Below, in pieces: positions 7,098 to 15,935 of a stretch of DNA of 29,817 bases. The notes beneath the pieces were generated by a model. The model had not been told where the DNA came from and made no database searches. It saw only the letters and a list, made by a program, of their open reading frames with translations. Each line of letters starts with the position of its first letter. Position 1 is the stretch's first letter. This DNA is from DAOTWY01 sp003696565 (GTDB taxonomy: Bacteria > Chloroflexota > Anaerolineae > Aggregatilineales > Phototrophicaceae), in the NCBI GenBank assembly GCA_034435635.1, contig DAOTWY010000028.1, forward strand, positions 1 through 29,817, written 5' to 3'. A program made the translations under genes and the position numbers.

Positions 7098-9074
7098 ATG
7101 CAAGCAAACCCATCTCTTTCAAAAGTCGCAGATCGTATTGCCCTAAGTTGGCGTTGGACGATCCGCAATGAACGTGAAGTTTTTATCAATTTTAATATCG
7201 TTTGGAACCTCATTATCGCCTTAGGGTGTGTTTATCTTGCCCGACTGATTTCCATTCAAGAGGATTTTGGTGGATTGGGGAATAGTGTCCGGTTTTATGT
7301 AACTGCTTTCACCCTATTCCCAAGCGTATTAGCCGTCATTAGCTCAATATTGCTTTATTTAAGACACCCAATAGGACGTTATTTATCCTTAGTGATCCAA
7401 TTTGTGGGGTTGTTGTTAGCAGCCGTTGGATTGTTTCATGTTTGGGGGGCGTTCCTCGGGTTTGAAACAACCGTGGATAGTATTATGCGGAATGCCCGCT
7501 TTTTGCTTGGCTTCCCCATTGCCTATGCCATTTACTGGGTCAGTAGCCAACTTCATGAAGATTCCCCCCTACGTGCCTGGCTGATGAAAATCGCTTTTGC
7601 CATTGGAGTCTGGTCAGTTTTGCTTATCCTGACTTGGCATCATGTTTTTAATCTCATTGTTAACGGATTTACCACAACACAAGATTCTCTTATTGGTATT
7701 GTGCTAGTCCTTGCGGGGTTCAGTGGAGTCGGGTTTTATATCTCATCCTTCGGTGAATACAACTGGAAACGAAGCGCGTTTTTCTTATTAAGCGTGGTCA
7801 CCATTCTATTCGGGATGCTCCACACACAAATGCTAGGTGCGCTAAATGATATTCTTCAAAGTTTTAATGATCCATTTGAAAATGCAACGCCCTGGTTCTT
7901 GCTATTAGGGGTGTTGATTTTCGGCACACTTGGATTACGTATGCTCTATATGGGGCAATACTTTGGTGAAACGCCAGACGAAAACGCCGCTTGGCAAGGT
8001 TGGTTATTACTTTCACCAAATATCTTCGGGTTTATGTTGTTTTTTGCAGGTCCGTTGTTGCTTTCATTTTATCTTAGTTTTAGTGATAGCACTGCCGGAG
8101 CAACCCCAAACGACATCGGCTTAGAAAACTATCGCAAAATCCTATCTTTAGAAACACAATGGTTAGATCAACGAAACTACAATGCGATCCCCCTCTTGCA
8201 GTTAACACAATCCAGCACACCTGCCTTGGATCATTTGAGTGTTGTCCGTCGATCTGCTCAATCCGTCATGAGTTTTGGCTACCGTCCATTAGGGACGATT
8301 CATCTTGGGGAAAATGTTCGATTAGTTATTGGTGCTAAGGACTATCGTTTTTGGATCAGCCTGAGAAACACCTTGATGTTCTGTATGCTACTCGTGCCAC
8401 TAAGCACGATACCCGCGATTGGGCTAGCGTTAATTTTGAACTCAAAGCTGCCGGGGGTAAAGTTCTTCCGTGCGATGTATTTCTTGCCATCTGTGGCAGC
8501 TGTTGTTGGCACAGCGTTGATCTGGCGATGGTTATATGACCCAACCATTGGCTTTTTCAACTATTTCATCAGCGAATTTGTTGACTTTATAAACAGCACA
8601 TTTGGCACAAGCATCCAAGACCCTGCCATTCAATGGTTAACTGGACCTGGCGTGGTATTGTTTTCTATTGTGTTCTTGGCGGCGTGGCAAGTTGTCGGGT
8701 TTAATACCGTGCTGTTCTTAGCTGGGTTACAAGGTATTCCAAAATCGTTGTATGAAGCCGCACAAATTGACGGTGCAAACCGTTGGCAACAGTTCACCAA
8801 TGTGACCATGCCCATGTTAGCCCCCACAACCTTCTTTGTTGTGATTACAACTATCATCACCGGCTTACAAGTATTCAACGAGCCATATGCGTTGTTCCCA
8901 TCTCGTCCCATTCCAGAAAATGCGACAACCGCTGTGTTCTATCTCTATACGAGCGGTTTCCAAGATTTTCAGTTTGGTTATGCGTCCGCAGTGGCGTGGG
9001 TCTTATTCTTCATCATTTTCGGGATCACGCTCTTACAGTTCCGTTTATCCCGTTCGGAGGCGTATGAATCATGA
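7098..9074 (+). CDS. CUT1 ABC transporter permease (MalF type) with large polytopic N-terminal extension
   Basis: 658 residues, about twice the usual 290-320 for this family. Residues 1-295 form an extra region with about eight hydrophobic segments (near 34-52, 67-88, 95-119, 135-151, 164-183, 197-217, 226-245, 265-284). The canonical MalF-like core starts at about 301 (WLLLSPNIFGF), has a roughly 65-residue polar insert near 350-415, and ends with the ATPase-contact EAA loop (EAAQIDGANRWQQF, about 553-566). The core couples substrate passage to an ATPase on the cytoplasmic face. No Shine-Dalgarno is evident at the ATG. Its stop overlaps the next permease start by four bases (ATGA), indicating translational coupling. 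The N-terminal region has no function I recognise. Confidence 0.9.
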   Translation: MQANPSLSKVADRIALSWRWTIRNEREVFINFNIVWNLIIALGCVYLARLISIQEDFGGLGNSVRFYVTAFTLFPSVLAVISSILLYLRHPIGRYLSLVIQFVGLLLAAVGLFHVWGAFLGFETTVDSIMRNARFLLGFPIAYAIYWVSSQLHEDSPLRAWLMKIAFAIGVWSVLLILTWHHVFNLIVNGFTTTQDSLIGIVLVLAGFSGVGFYISSFGEYNWKRSAFFLLSVVTILFGMLHTQMLGALNDILQSFNDPFENATPWFLLLGVLIFGTLGLRMLYMGQYFGETPDENAAWQGWLLLSPNIFGFMLFFAGPLLLSFYLSFSDSTAGATPNDIGLENYRKILSLETQWLDQRNYNAIPLLQLTQSSTPALDHLSVVRRSAQSVMSFGYRPLGTIHLGENVRLVIGAKDYRFWISLRNTLMFCMLLVPLSTIPAIGLALILNSKLPGVKFFRAMYFLPSVAAVVGTALIWRWLYDPTIGFFNYFISEFVDFINSTFGTSIQDPAIQWLTGPGVVLFSIVFLAAWQVVGFNTVLFLAGLQGIPKSLYEAAQIDGANRWQQFTNVTMPMLAPTTFFVVITTIITGLQVFNEPYALFPSRPIPENATTAVFYLYTSGFQDFQFGYASAVAWVLFFIIFGITLLQFRLSRSEAYES

Positions 9075-10276
9075 CCATTCGTGATTGGATTTTCCGCATT
9101 CTTGCTTATATTTTGCTGACGGCGTTCGGGCTGTTTATGCTGTTCCCGTTTATCTATATGATGATGACCTCGCTTAAAACATCGAATGATGTATTTAACA
9201 CCCCGCCACGCTTATTACCCCGCAGCCCGGTGATGGTGGAATATGAGGGAGAAGAACGCCCCACTTATCGGTTTGAAATTGACGGGGAAACGGTAACCAT
9301 GGTGCCCACTAGTGAACGGGTTCGCTTTGGCTTTTTTACCACACCGGAGTTAATCAACGCTAGTTCACCGCGTGATAGCCAAATTCTATATGAAATCCCT
9401 TTTGATGAAGCCGTAGAAACCGGTGAGACGTTGACAATCAACGGGGAGGAATTTGATCTCTATCAAATCATAATCGACGGTGAAACACTGACCGTACCAT
9501 TGGCTTATCGCGGCTCAAAAGATGAATTTGTCTCTATTGATGACCCTAGCGTGCGTACATTCGCAGTTGAACGGCTCGCCAATCAAGTAGAAAAAGTAGA
9601 ATTCCAATTTAACAACTATCAAGCCGTGTTTGATCTCAAATTAGATCGTGCGTTGGTCAACACGACTATTGTCACCGTTGGGGTAGTTATTGGGCAACTC
9701 ATTACATCTATCATGGGCGGTTATGCCTTCTCGCGGATTCGCTTTAAGGGGCGTGATACCATCTTTTTGATGTATTTAGGGTCAATCATGATCCCGTTTG
9801 TTGTGTTGATTATCCCCATTTATCGCTTAATGGTGGTCATTGGCTGGCAAAATCGTATTGTATCTTTGATTGTCCCTTGGATTTTCTCGGCATATGGCAC
9901 GTTTTTGATGCGTCAATTCTTCATCTCTATTCCAAAGGAAATTGAAGAAGCCGCGCTAATGGATGGTGCTAGTCGCTTCCGCATTTTATGGACGATCTTT
10001 GTACCCCTTAGCCGTCCAGCAATTGCTACCCTAGCGATCTTTTCATTCCTATATGCCTGGAACAGTTTCTTGTGGCCCCTCTTGATTATTGGGGAGGGAA
10101 ATGTTGATAACCATGTGCTGACACTCTCACTCATCCGGTTGAGCAACAGCTTTGCAGACCAGCCAAACATGGTATTAACTGGCGCAGCCGTCGCAATTTT
10201 ACCGCCCATTTTAATCTTTATTTTGGCACAACGTTACTTTATTGAAGGGGTTGCCACATCAGGATTAAAGGGATAG
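9071..10276 (+). CDS. CUT1 ABC transporter permease (MalG type) with extracytoplasmic insert
   Basis: 401 residues against about 275-300 for typical MalG proteins. The difference is a polar, acidic insert of roughly 130 residues (about 38-190 together with normal loop sequence) between the first and second transmembrane helices, rich in beta-forming repeats such as FEIDGETVTM and IIIDGETLTV, predicted outside the membrane. The remainder is a normal core with the EAA loop EEAALMDGASRF at 292-303 and the C-terminal RYFIEGVATSGLKG ending. It overlaps the preceding permease by four bases and forms the heterodimeric channel with it. The insert could dock the binding protein, which lacks a lipid anchor; that is inference. 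No ATPase gene follows. Confidence 0.92.
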   Translation: MTIRDWIFRILAYILLTAFGLFMLFPFIYMMMTSLKTSNDVFNTPPRLLPRSPVMVEYEGEERPTYRFEIDGETVTMVPTSERVRFGFFTTPELINASSPRDSQILYEIPFDEAVETGETLTINGEEFDLYQIIIDGETLTVPLAYRGSKDEFVSIDDPSVRTFAVERLANQVEKVEFQFNNYQAVFDLKLDRALVNTTIVTVGVVIGQLITSIMGGYAFSRIRFKGRDTIFLMYLGSIMIPFVVLIIPIYRLMVVIGWQNRIVSLIVPWIFSAYGTFLMRQFFISIPKEIEEAALMDGASRFRILWTIFVPLSRPAIATLAIFSFLYAWNSFLWPLLIIGEGNVDNHVLTLSLIRLSNSFADQPNMVLTGAAVAILPPILIFILAQRYFIEGVATSGLKG

Positions 10277-10298
10277 CAAACGACGTTGCTGTCAATCC

Positions 10299-10356
10299 AA
10301 AAGCTTTTAGCCGTGCCAATCAATATCAAATGCTATTTTGTGCTAAAAGCTTTTTT
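10299..10356 (+). terminator. Rho-independent terminator after permease genes
   Basis: AAAAGCTTTTAGC (10299-10311) pairs perfectly over 13 bp with GCTAAAAGCTTTT (10342-10354), followed by T residues to 10356. The loop is long (30 bases). It lies 22 bases after the permease stop and before the GH2 gene, so the enzymes may be transcribed partly by readthrough or from their own promoter. Confidence 0.8.
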
Positions 10357-10396
10357 ATATTGCTTTCAAATTGATACATAAACAGGAGAGTTTTAC

Positions 10397-12529
10397 TTGA
10401 GGAGCATCCGGTTATTTAATGATGGCTGGTTGTTTATACCGCAGCAGGCAGATGAAACGATGCCAGATAGCGCGTTTCAGTCGGTTATCCTGCCGCACAC
10501 CAACCAGATATTCCCTCATCAGGGGTTTCATGATTACGAATATCAGTTCATTAGCACATATCGCAAACGCTTCCCCATGCCAGATTTACAACCAGGGCAG
10601 CGAGTCTATTTAGATTTTGACGGCGCGATGATCGCAACAACCGTCACCATCAATGGGCATACCTTTCCAGAACACAAAGGGGGATATACACCTTTTTCCT
10701 TTGACATCACAGATTATTTACAAGCTCAAAACCTGCTGACAGTACATTTAGATAGCTGTGAACGCCCAGACATCCCCCCCTTTGGCTATGTTGTAGATTA
10801 TTTAACGTTTGGTGGAATTTACCGTGATGTGTGGCTGCGGATTGTCGATTCAGTTCACATCACAAACATGCGTGTTCTGCCAGATCAGCATGTACAAGTT
10901 TTCATCCGCAATCAATCCAATCAAGAGCGCACTTTCCCGCTCACTGCACAAACAGATAACGGTGCCACATGGCAAACATCCGTCACCATCCCCGCTAATC
11001 ATGAAACGGTCATCAGCGGGGCATTATCACCAGCAGATTATGAGCCTTGGACATTAGATAACCCACGCCTGTATACACTCACAGTCAAGCTCGGTGATTT
11101 TGATGAGTATTCAACGCGGTTTGGGGTGCGGGATGCCGTGTTTAAGCCAGATGGTTTTTACCTCAATGGAGAAAAGGTTATGTTGCGCGGTCTCAACCGG
11201 CACCAAACCTATCCATATATTGGTGCAGCTGCCCCAGCACGTTTACAACGTAAAGATGCAGACATCATCAAGTTTGATCTAGGGTGTAATATCGTGCGCA
11301 CATCCCACTATCCGCAAAGTAAATATTTTTTGGATCGCTGTGATGAAATTGGTTTGTTGGTACTAGAAGAAATTCCCGGTTGGCAACATATTGGGGATAC
11401 AGCCTGGCAACAGCTCAGCCTACGGGATGTTAAGGTGATGATTGAACGGGATTGGAATCATCCAAGTATTGTTCTGTGGGGAGTACGGATTAACGAGTCG
11501 CTGGATAACACTGCATTTTATACAGAAACAAATCGACTCGCTCGCGAGCTAGACCCAACTCGCCAAACCACGGGTACACGCTACTTTTTAGACAGTGAGT
11601 TTTTAGAAGATGTATTCAGCTATAATGATTTTTCCAACACGGTTGTAGACCCCATCCACAAGCCACACCTCATTACAGAGTTTAATGGGCATATGTTCCC
11701 CACCAAAACATTTGACGGTGAAGAACGTCAATTAGAACACGCCTTGCGCCATGCCCGAATTCATGATGCCGCTATCGCCCATCCAGATGTAACTGGTGCA
11801 ATCGCTTGGTGCGCATTTGATTACAACACTCATAAAGAATTCGGTAGCGGAGATCGCATTTGCTATCATGGTGTGATGGATATATTCCGTATGCCCAAAT
11901 ATGCTGCACAATTTTATGCCAGCCAACGCCCTCCCCAATCCGGGGTAGTGTTACATCCGGCAACGGTTTGGGCAATGGGTGACCGCGCAGCCGGTGGCAA
12001 CGACCCCTTATATATTTTCTCCAATTGTGATGAAGTCGATGTTTACGCCGGTAAAGATCATATTGGTCGGTTCAAGCCCGCACGCGATGAATTCCCCAAC
12101 CTACCCCACCCGCCATTTAAAGTAACAGGCTTAGGGATGCGTTGGGGAGAAGCCTTTGGGGATTTGCATGTCATCGGGTATATCAATGGGGAGCGTGTTG
12201 CGGAACGGCGTATCGAATGTGACGGGCAGCCTGCCCAAATTTTGTTAGATGTTGACGACACCGAGATCAACGCCGATGGAATGGACATGACTCGCATAAC
12301 ATTTAAGCTGGTGGAACGTTATGGCAATCGTTTGCCTTATATTCGTAAAGTCATCACATTTGAAATTGATGGACCTGGTGAGTTAATTGGGGAAAACCCT
12401 TTCCCGATGATCGGCGGGCAAGCGGCTTTATACGTTAAATCCACAACACAGCCGGGGACAATTACGATTCGAGCCAGTGCGCCACGTTTGCCCACCGCAA
12501 CAGTGACAATCCAAGCCAAGCCCAGTTAG
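10397..12529 (+). CDS. Glycoside hydrolase family 2, beta-galactosidase-like
   Basis: 710 residues from a TTG start placed eight bases after AGGAG (10384-10388). There is no signal peptide, so it should act in the cytoplasm. The GH2 domain order is visible: a jelly-roll sugar-binding domain (about 1-150, with GGYTPFSFDITDYL and TFGGIYRDVWL), an immunoglobulin-like domain (about 150-250), the TIM barrel (about 250-510) and C-terminal beta domains with the DMTRITFKLVERYGNRLPY signature seen in many bacterial GH2 galactosidases. The catalytic acid/base is E367 in VRINES and the nucleophile E428 in LITEFNGH, the two positions expected for the family. With the adjacent GH36 gene and sugar transporter, hydrolysis of imported beta-galactosides is likely. 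Beta-glucuronidase or beta-mannosidase activity cannot be excluded by eye. Confidence 0.9.
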   Translation: MRSIRLFNDGWLFIPQQADETMPDSAFQSVILPHTNQIFPHQGFHDYEYQFISTYRKRFPMPDLQPGQRVYLDFDGAMIATTVTINGHTFPEHKGGYTPFSFDITDYLQAQNLLTVHLDSCERPDIPPFGYVVDYLTFGGIYRDVWLRIVDSVHITNMRVLPDQHVQVFIRNQSNQERTFPLTAQTDNGATWQTSVTIPANHETVISGALSPADYEPWTLDNPRLYTLTVKLGDFDEYSTRFGVRDAVFKPDGFYLNGEKVMLRGLNRHQTYPYIGAAAPARLQRKDADIIKFDLGCNIVRTSHYPQSKYFLDRCDEIGLLVLEEIPGWQHIGDTAWQQLSLRDVKVMIERDWNHPSIVLWGVRINESLDNTAFYTETNRLARELDPTRQTTGTRYFLDSEFLEDVFSYNDFSNTVVDPIHKPHLITEFNGHMFPTKTFDGEERQLEHALRHARIHDAAIAHPDVTGAIAWCAFDYNTHKEFGSGDRICYHGVMDIFRMPKYAAQFYASQRPPQSGVVLHPATVWAMGDRAAGGNDPLYIFSNCDEVDVYAGKDHIGRFKPARDEFPNLPHPPFKVTGLGMRWGEAFGDLHVIGYINGERVAERRIECDGQPAQILLDVDDTEINADGMDMTRITFKLVERYGNRLPYIRKVITFEIDGPGELIGENPFPMIGGQAALYVKSTTQPGTITIRASAPRLPTATVTIQAKPS

Positions 12530-12577
12530 TGTGTTTGGTGCATACCATTGGCTGCAACCTTAAAAGCGGAGATCATG

Positions 12578-14617
12578 ATGATCTGGAAATTAGAGACAAA
12601 CAACACAGCTTATGTAATCGGTGTAAACCAGGCGGGTTATTTGTTGAATTTGCACTGGGGGGCACGCTTACCAGATTATCCCTCTCCATCAGAATCAGAG
12701 GGGTATGCGTCCTTTAACGGGGCTGGGCAAATTTTACCAGAGGAATATCCAACATATGGAATGGGATTAAACTATACGGAACCATGCCTAAAAGCTACCT
12801 TTTCTGACGGTGTAAGAGGGGTAGCTTTACAATTTGACTCCGCTCAACAGACCGACAACACCTTAACCCTCACGCTCAAAGACACGCACTATCCATTAAC
12901 GGTCAAGCTGCATTATCAAATTTACGCAGAACAAGACATCATTGCACGCCATGTAACGCTTATAAACACTGGCGATACACCCATCACCCTAGAGCGCGCT
13001 TGGACTGCCAGATGGCACTTTCCACCGGGGGATAGCTATTATCTGCATCACCTCACAGGTAGATGGAACGATGAATGGGTACATCACCGAGAACGCCTGA
13101 CAAACGGTGTAAAAATTCTGGAAAGCCGTCGCATCACAACCAGCCATCATCATAACCCCTATTTCGCCGTTGAGCGTGGTGATGCTACCGAAACACACGG
13201 CGAGGTGTGGTTTGGTGCATTAGCGTGGAGTGGGAATTGGAAAATCGCCGCAGAAGTCACAGAATTTCAATCCACCCGTGTGAGCATCGGCTTGAATGAC
13301 TGGGATTTTGCCTGGGTTTTAGAACCTGGAGAAACATTTACATCACCAATTGCTTACGCTGGATACACGCAACAAGGCTTAGGAGCAGCGAGCCGTTGCC
13401 TGCATGATTTAATCAGAAAGCACATCTTGCCTCATTCTGACCTCACACGCAAAGTGTTATATAACTCTTGGGAAACCACTTTATTCGATGTGGATGAAGA
13501 ATCACAAAAACGTTATGCAGAGATTGCGGCAGAAATCGGCTGTGAATTATTCGTCATGGATGATGGTTGGTTTCATGGGCGCAACAACGATACCAGCGGT
13601 TTAGGGGATTGGTGGGCGGATTCAGTTAAGTTCCCTAACGGACTTACCCCATTAATTGAACATGTGAATCAACTTGGCATGGATTTTGGCTTATGGTTAG
13701 AGCCAGAGATGGTTAACCCCAACAGCGAGCTTTACCGCGCTCATCCTGATTGGGTCATCCATTTTGCCACACGTCAACGCACCCCAGCCCGTAATCAACT
13801 GATTTTGAACATGGCGCGCCCAGATGTACAAGCTTATCTCATCGAAAAAATAGACCGGCTTCTCACAGAACACAACATCCGTTTTATCAAATGGGATATG
13901 AACCGCAATGTTAGTGAACCTGGCTGGCAAGATGCCCCAAGAGATCAGCGTGAATTATGGGTTCGCTACGTTCACGGTGTTTATCATGTGTGGGAAACGC
14001 TCAAAAATAATCATCCTCAAGTTATCTGGCAAAGTTGTTCTGGCGGCGGTGGCAGGGCAGATTTAGGCATTTTACGGTTGGCAGATCAAATCTGGATCAG
14101 CGATAACACGGAACCAACACGTCGGCTAGCCATGCAAGCCAACTTCAGCCGTATCTTCCCCCCCAACACAATGGAAGCCTGGGTAACAGATATGGGCGAG
14201 CAAACCATACCATTGGCTTTTCGTTTTCATGTCAGTATGTGTGGCGTGTTGGGGGTTGGGGCAAATATCTCTCGCTGGACAGATGCCCAAAAAGCTGAAG
14301 CTGCCCATTGGATCAACGAATATAAACGGGTTCGTCATATTATCCAGCAAGGCGATGTGTTCCAGCTATATCAACAAGATGGATACTATGCCACGCAATA
14401 CCTAAGTCAAGATCAACGTAACGGGGTATTATTTGCTTTCCGTACGTATCGCCCGGAACCCACCACACCGCTTGTTATCCGTTTACAAGGGTTATCTCCA
14501 GACCACACATATACCATCAACGGCGTTAGTCATTCTGGCGCGTATTGGATGACAATCGGCATGACCATCCAATTGCATAATTTCGGCAGTATCATGTGGG
14601 ATATTCACCAGGTATGA
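12578..14617 (+). CDS. Glycoside hydrolase family 36 alpha-galactosidase
   Basis: 679 residues from the ATG at 12578, which has GGAG (12568-12571) six bases upstream; an in-frame TTG at 12548 is less likely. There is an N-terminal beta-sandwich (about 1-290), a TIM barrel (about 290-600) and a short C-terminal beta domain. The catalytic nucleophile is D440 in the KWDMNR motif, and the acid/base is D509 in the WISDNTE segment that follows the SCSGGGGRADLG sequence; the 69-residue spacing fits the family. VMDDGWFHGR and GLWLEPEMVNP are further GH36 signatures. No signal peptide, so it acts on imported alpha-galactosides such as melibiose or raffinose-type sugars. Only 48 bases separate it from the GH2 gene, so the two are probably co-transcribed. 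Related GH36 specificities (alpha-N-acetylgalactosaminidase) are less likely. Confidence 0.95.
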   Translation: MIWKLETNNTAYVIGVNQAGYLLNLHWGARLPDYPSPSESEGYASFNGAGQILPEEYPTYGMGLNYTEPCLKATFSDGVRGVALQFDSAQQTDNTLTLTLKDTHYPLTVKLHYQIYAEQDIIARHVTLINTGDTPITLERAWTARWHFPPGDSYYLHHLTGRWNDEWVHHRERLTNGVKILESRRITTSHHHNPYFAVERGDATETHGEVWFGALAWSGNWKIAAEVTEFQSTRVSIGLNDWDFAWVLEPGETFTSPIAYAGYTQQGLGAASRCLHDLIRKHILPHSDLTRKVLYNSWETTLFDVDEESQKRYAEIAAEIGCELFVMDDGWFHGRNNDTSGLGDWWADSVKFPNGLTPLIEHVNQLGMDFGLWLEPEMVNPNSELYRAHPDWVIHFATRQRTPARNQLILNMARPDVQAYLIEKIDRLLTEHNIRFIKWDMNRNVSEPGWQDAPRDQRELWVRYVHGVYHVWETLKNNHPQVIWQSCSGGGGRADLGILRLADQIWISDNTEPTRRLAMQANFSRIFPPNTMEAWVTDMGEQTIPLAFRFHVSMCGVLGVGANISRWTDAQKAEAAHWINEYKRVRHIIQQGDVFQLYQQDGYYATQYLSQDQRNGVLFAFRTYRPEPTTPLVIRLQGLSPDHTYTINGVSHSGAYWMTIGMTIQLHNFGSIMWDIHQV

Positions 14618-14646
14618 GACAATCCCACGAACATATTGCATCATGC

Positions 14647-15765
14647 TTAAACAGTTAATTGATGTAATGCGTTGAGAATCGTTTCCTTACTGACTGGTTT
14701 AGCAATACACAAGGATGCACCTAATGAATATGCCAACTCAGGGTCGTTAATCACCGAACAAATAATGACAGGAATACCCCGCGTGATAGCGTCAGTACGT
14801 AGATATTGCAGCAGCTCCCAACCATCCATCCCCGGCATCATCAAATCCATAATAATCGCATCTGGTTGAAGCTGCTGTGCCAATTTTAAGCCGGCTTCTC
14901 CACTATTAGCAGAAACAACCTGATACGTCTGCCCACTTAAATATCGCTCCAACAGTTCTACCAGCCCCTCATTGTCATCAATAATCAGCACAGTTGGATA
15001 TTGCTTACCTGTTTGTAACACCACCTGTTCATGAATCACCAATTGCCAGTTTAGGCTATCGACAAGTTGCTGAATGATGGGCGGAATTTCTGGCAAACTG
15101 CCCCGTATGATGAGACGTGCTTCATCCCGTAACGGGGATAATATGACCTGGAGAGTTTGTTGATGAGCATGCTGAATAGTCTGACTTAATAAACTAACCA
15201 GAATCTGCTGCGCCACAGTTGGATTAGTAGAAACGACAAGTGGATCATCTGGTAAATCCACCTGTAGTGTTAATGCTTTTTGATCCGCTAGCCGCTGAAC
15301 CGCTTTTAAGGCTGCCCGCAAAGTGGCGTTAATATCAACCGCACCAATTTCCCCTTCTAAACGAGAGACCTCTAATTGTAATGAGGATAATTCCACAGCG
15401 TTTTGCGGTTGAGCTGACTGGCGGTTGAACCATAAAATTTCACTGACACTTTCTTGCCCACGCCGCAAATCACGATACGCTTGCCGTAGGGATATACCTA
15501 ATTCACTAGCGGTTTCTTGGAGCGTCATCCCACCCACATAATGCAGGTGCATCAAGTTATAAAGGCGTGCAGCTCCAGACCGGGCAGAGATTGCCTTGCC
15601 GGGGTTTAATGTTTCAATGGCAGAAATCAGTTCACGTCGTAGCTGGTGCCCAGCTGGTTCTCTCCCCCCTTGATGATACTGTGCAAGGGGGTGTTTTTGT
15701 AATGCCGGGAAGTCATATAAATTTTCTAACGCCTGCTTGACTTGTTCAATAAAATCATCTGGCAT
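14647..15765 (-). CDS. Receiver-domain regulator with HTH and degenerate histidine-kinase-like middle
   Basis: 372 residues from the ATG at 15765, preceded by GAAGGTGA; a TTG start at 15783 is rejected because it would lie only a few bases from the predicted transcription start. Residues about 60-115 contain a sigma-region-4-like helix-turn-helix (GGMTLQETASELGISLRQAY). Residues about 135-230 resemble a histidine kinase ATPase fold, with a helix like the N box (AQQILVSLLSQTIQHA), but the N-box asparagine and the glycine boxes are missing, so ATP binding is doubtful. A C-terminal receiver domain (about 258-372) has all key residues: D263, D264, phospho-acceptor D307 (MDLMMPGMDG), S337 and K356. 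No kinase gene is adjacent. It diverges from the sugar-binding protein gene at 15936 and may control it; the target is inferred. Confidence 0.85.
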   Translation of the reverse strand: MPDDFIEQVKQALENLYDFPALQKHPLAQYHQGGREPAGHQLRRELISAIETLNPGKAISARSGAARLYNLMHLHYVGGMTLQETASELGISLRQAYRDLRRGQESVSEILWFNRQSAQPQNAVELSSLQLEVSRLEGEIGAVDINATLRAALKAVQRLADQKALTLQVDLPDDPLVVSTNPTVAQQILVSLLSQTIQHAHQQTLQVILSPLRDEARLIIRGSLPEIPPIIQQLVDSLNWQLVIHEQVVLQTGKQYPTVLIIDDNEGLVELLERYLSGQTYQVVSANSGEAGLKLAQQLQPDAIIMDLMMPGMDGWELLQYLRTDAITRGIPVIICSVINDPELAYSLGASLCIAKPVSKETILNALHQLTV

Positions 15766-15794
15766 ATGTCTGTTCACCTTCAAACTGCATCGTT

Positions 15795-15823
15795 ATTGTA
15801 ACAACGTGTCATGAATCTGTCAC
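15795..15823 (-). promoter_or_regulatory. Sigma-70-type promoter for the minus-strand regulator
   Basis: On the minus strand, GTGACA (15818-15823) and TACAAT (15795-15800) are separated by exactly 17 bases, and TGT precedes TACAAT as an extended -10. The predicted start near 15788 leaves a leader of about 22 bases to the ATG at 15765. Confidence 0.7.
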
Positions 15824-15862
15824 AACTATGTCAAAAATTGATGGAATCGTGAATGTAGCTCA

Positions 15863-15871
15863 TGTTATATT
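15863..15871 (+). promoter_or_regulatory. Extended -10 promoter for the second sugar-binding protein gene
   Basis: TGTTATATT matches the extended -10 form TG-n-TATAnT, 64 bases before the ATG at 15936. No convincing -35 hexamer is visible at normal spacing, as is acceptable for extended -10 promoters or activator-dependent ones. Confidence 0.45.
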
Positions 15872-15902
15872 CAGTTAAGGGTAGGTTAAAAATATCCGCC
15901 CC

Positions 15903-15919
15903 AAAACTAAATTAGTTTT
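15903..15919 (+). promoter_or_regulatory. 17-bp palindrome abutting the Shine-Dalgarno of the second binding-protein gene
   Basis: AAAACTAA-A-TTAGTTTT is symmetric at every position around one central base and is directly followed by AAGGAG (15920-15925). It could be an operator just downstream of the predicted transcription start, or a short hairpin affecting ribosome access. It is unlike the LacI-type palindrome at 4526. Confidence 0.55.
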
Positions 15920-15935
15920 AAGGAGTTTACAAGAG

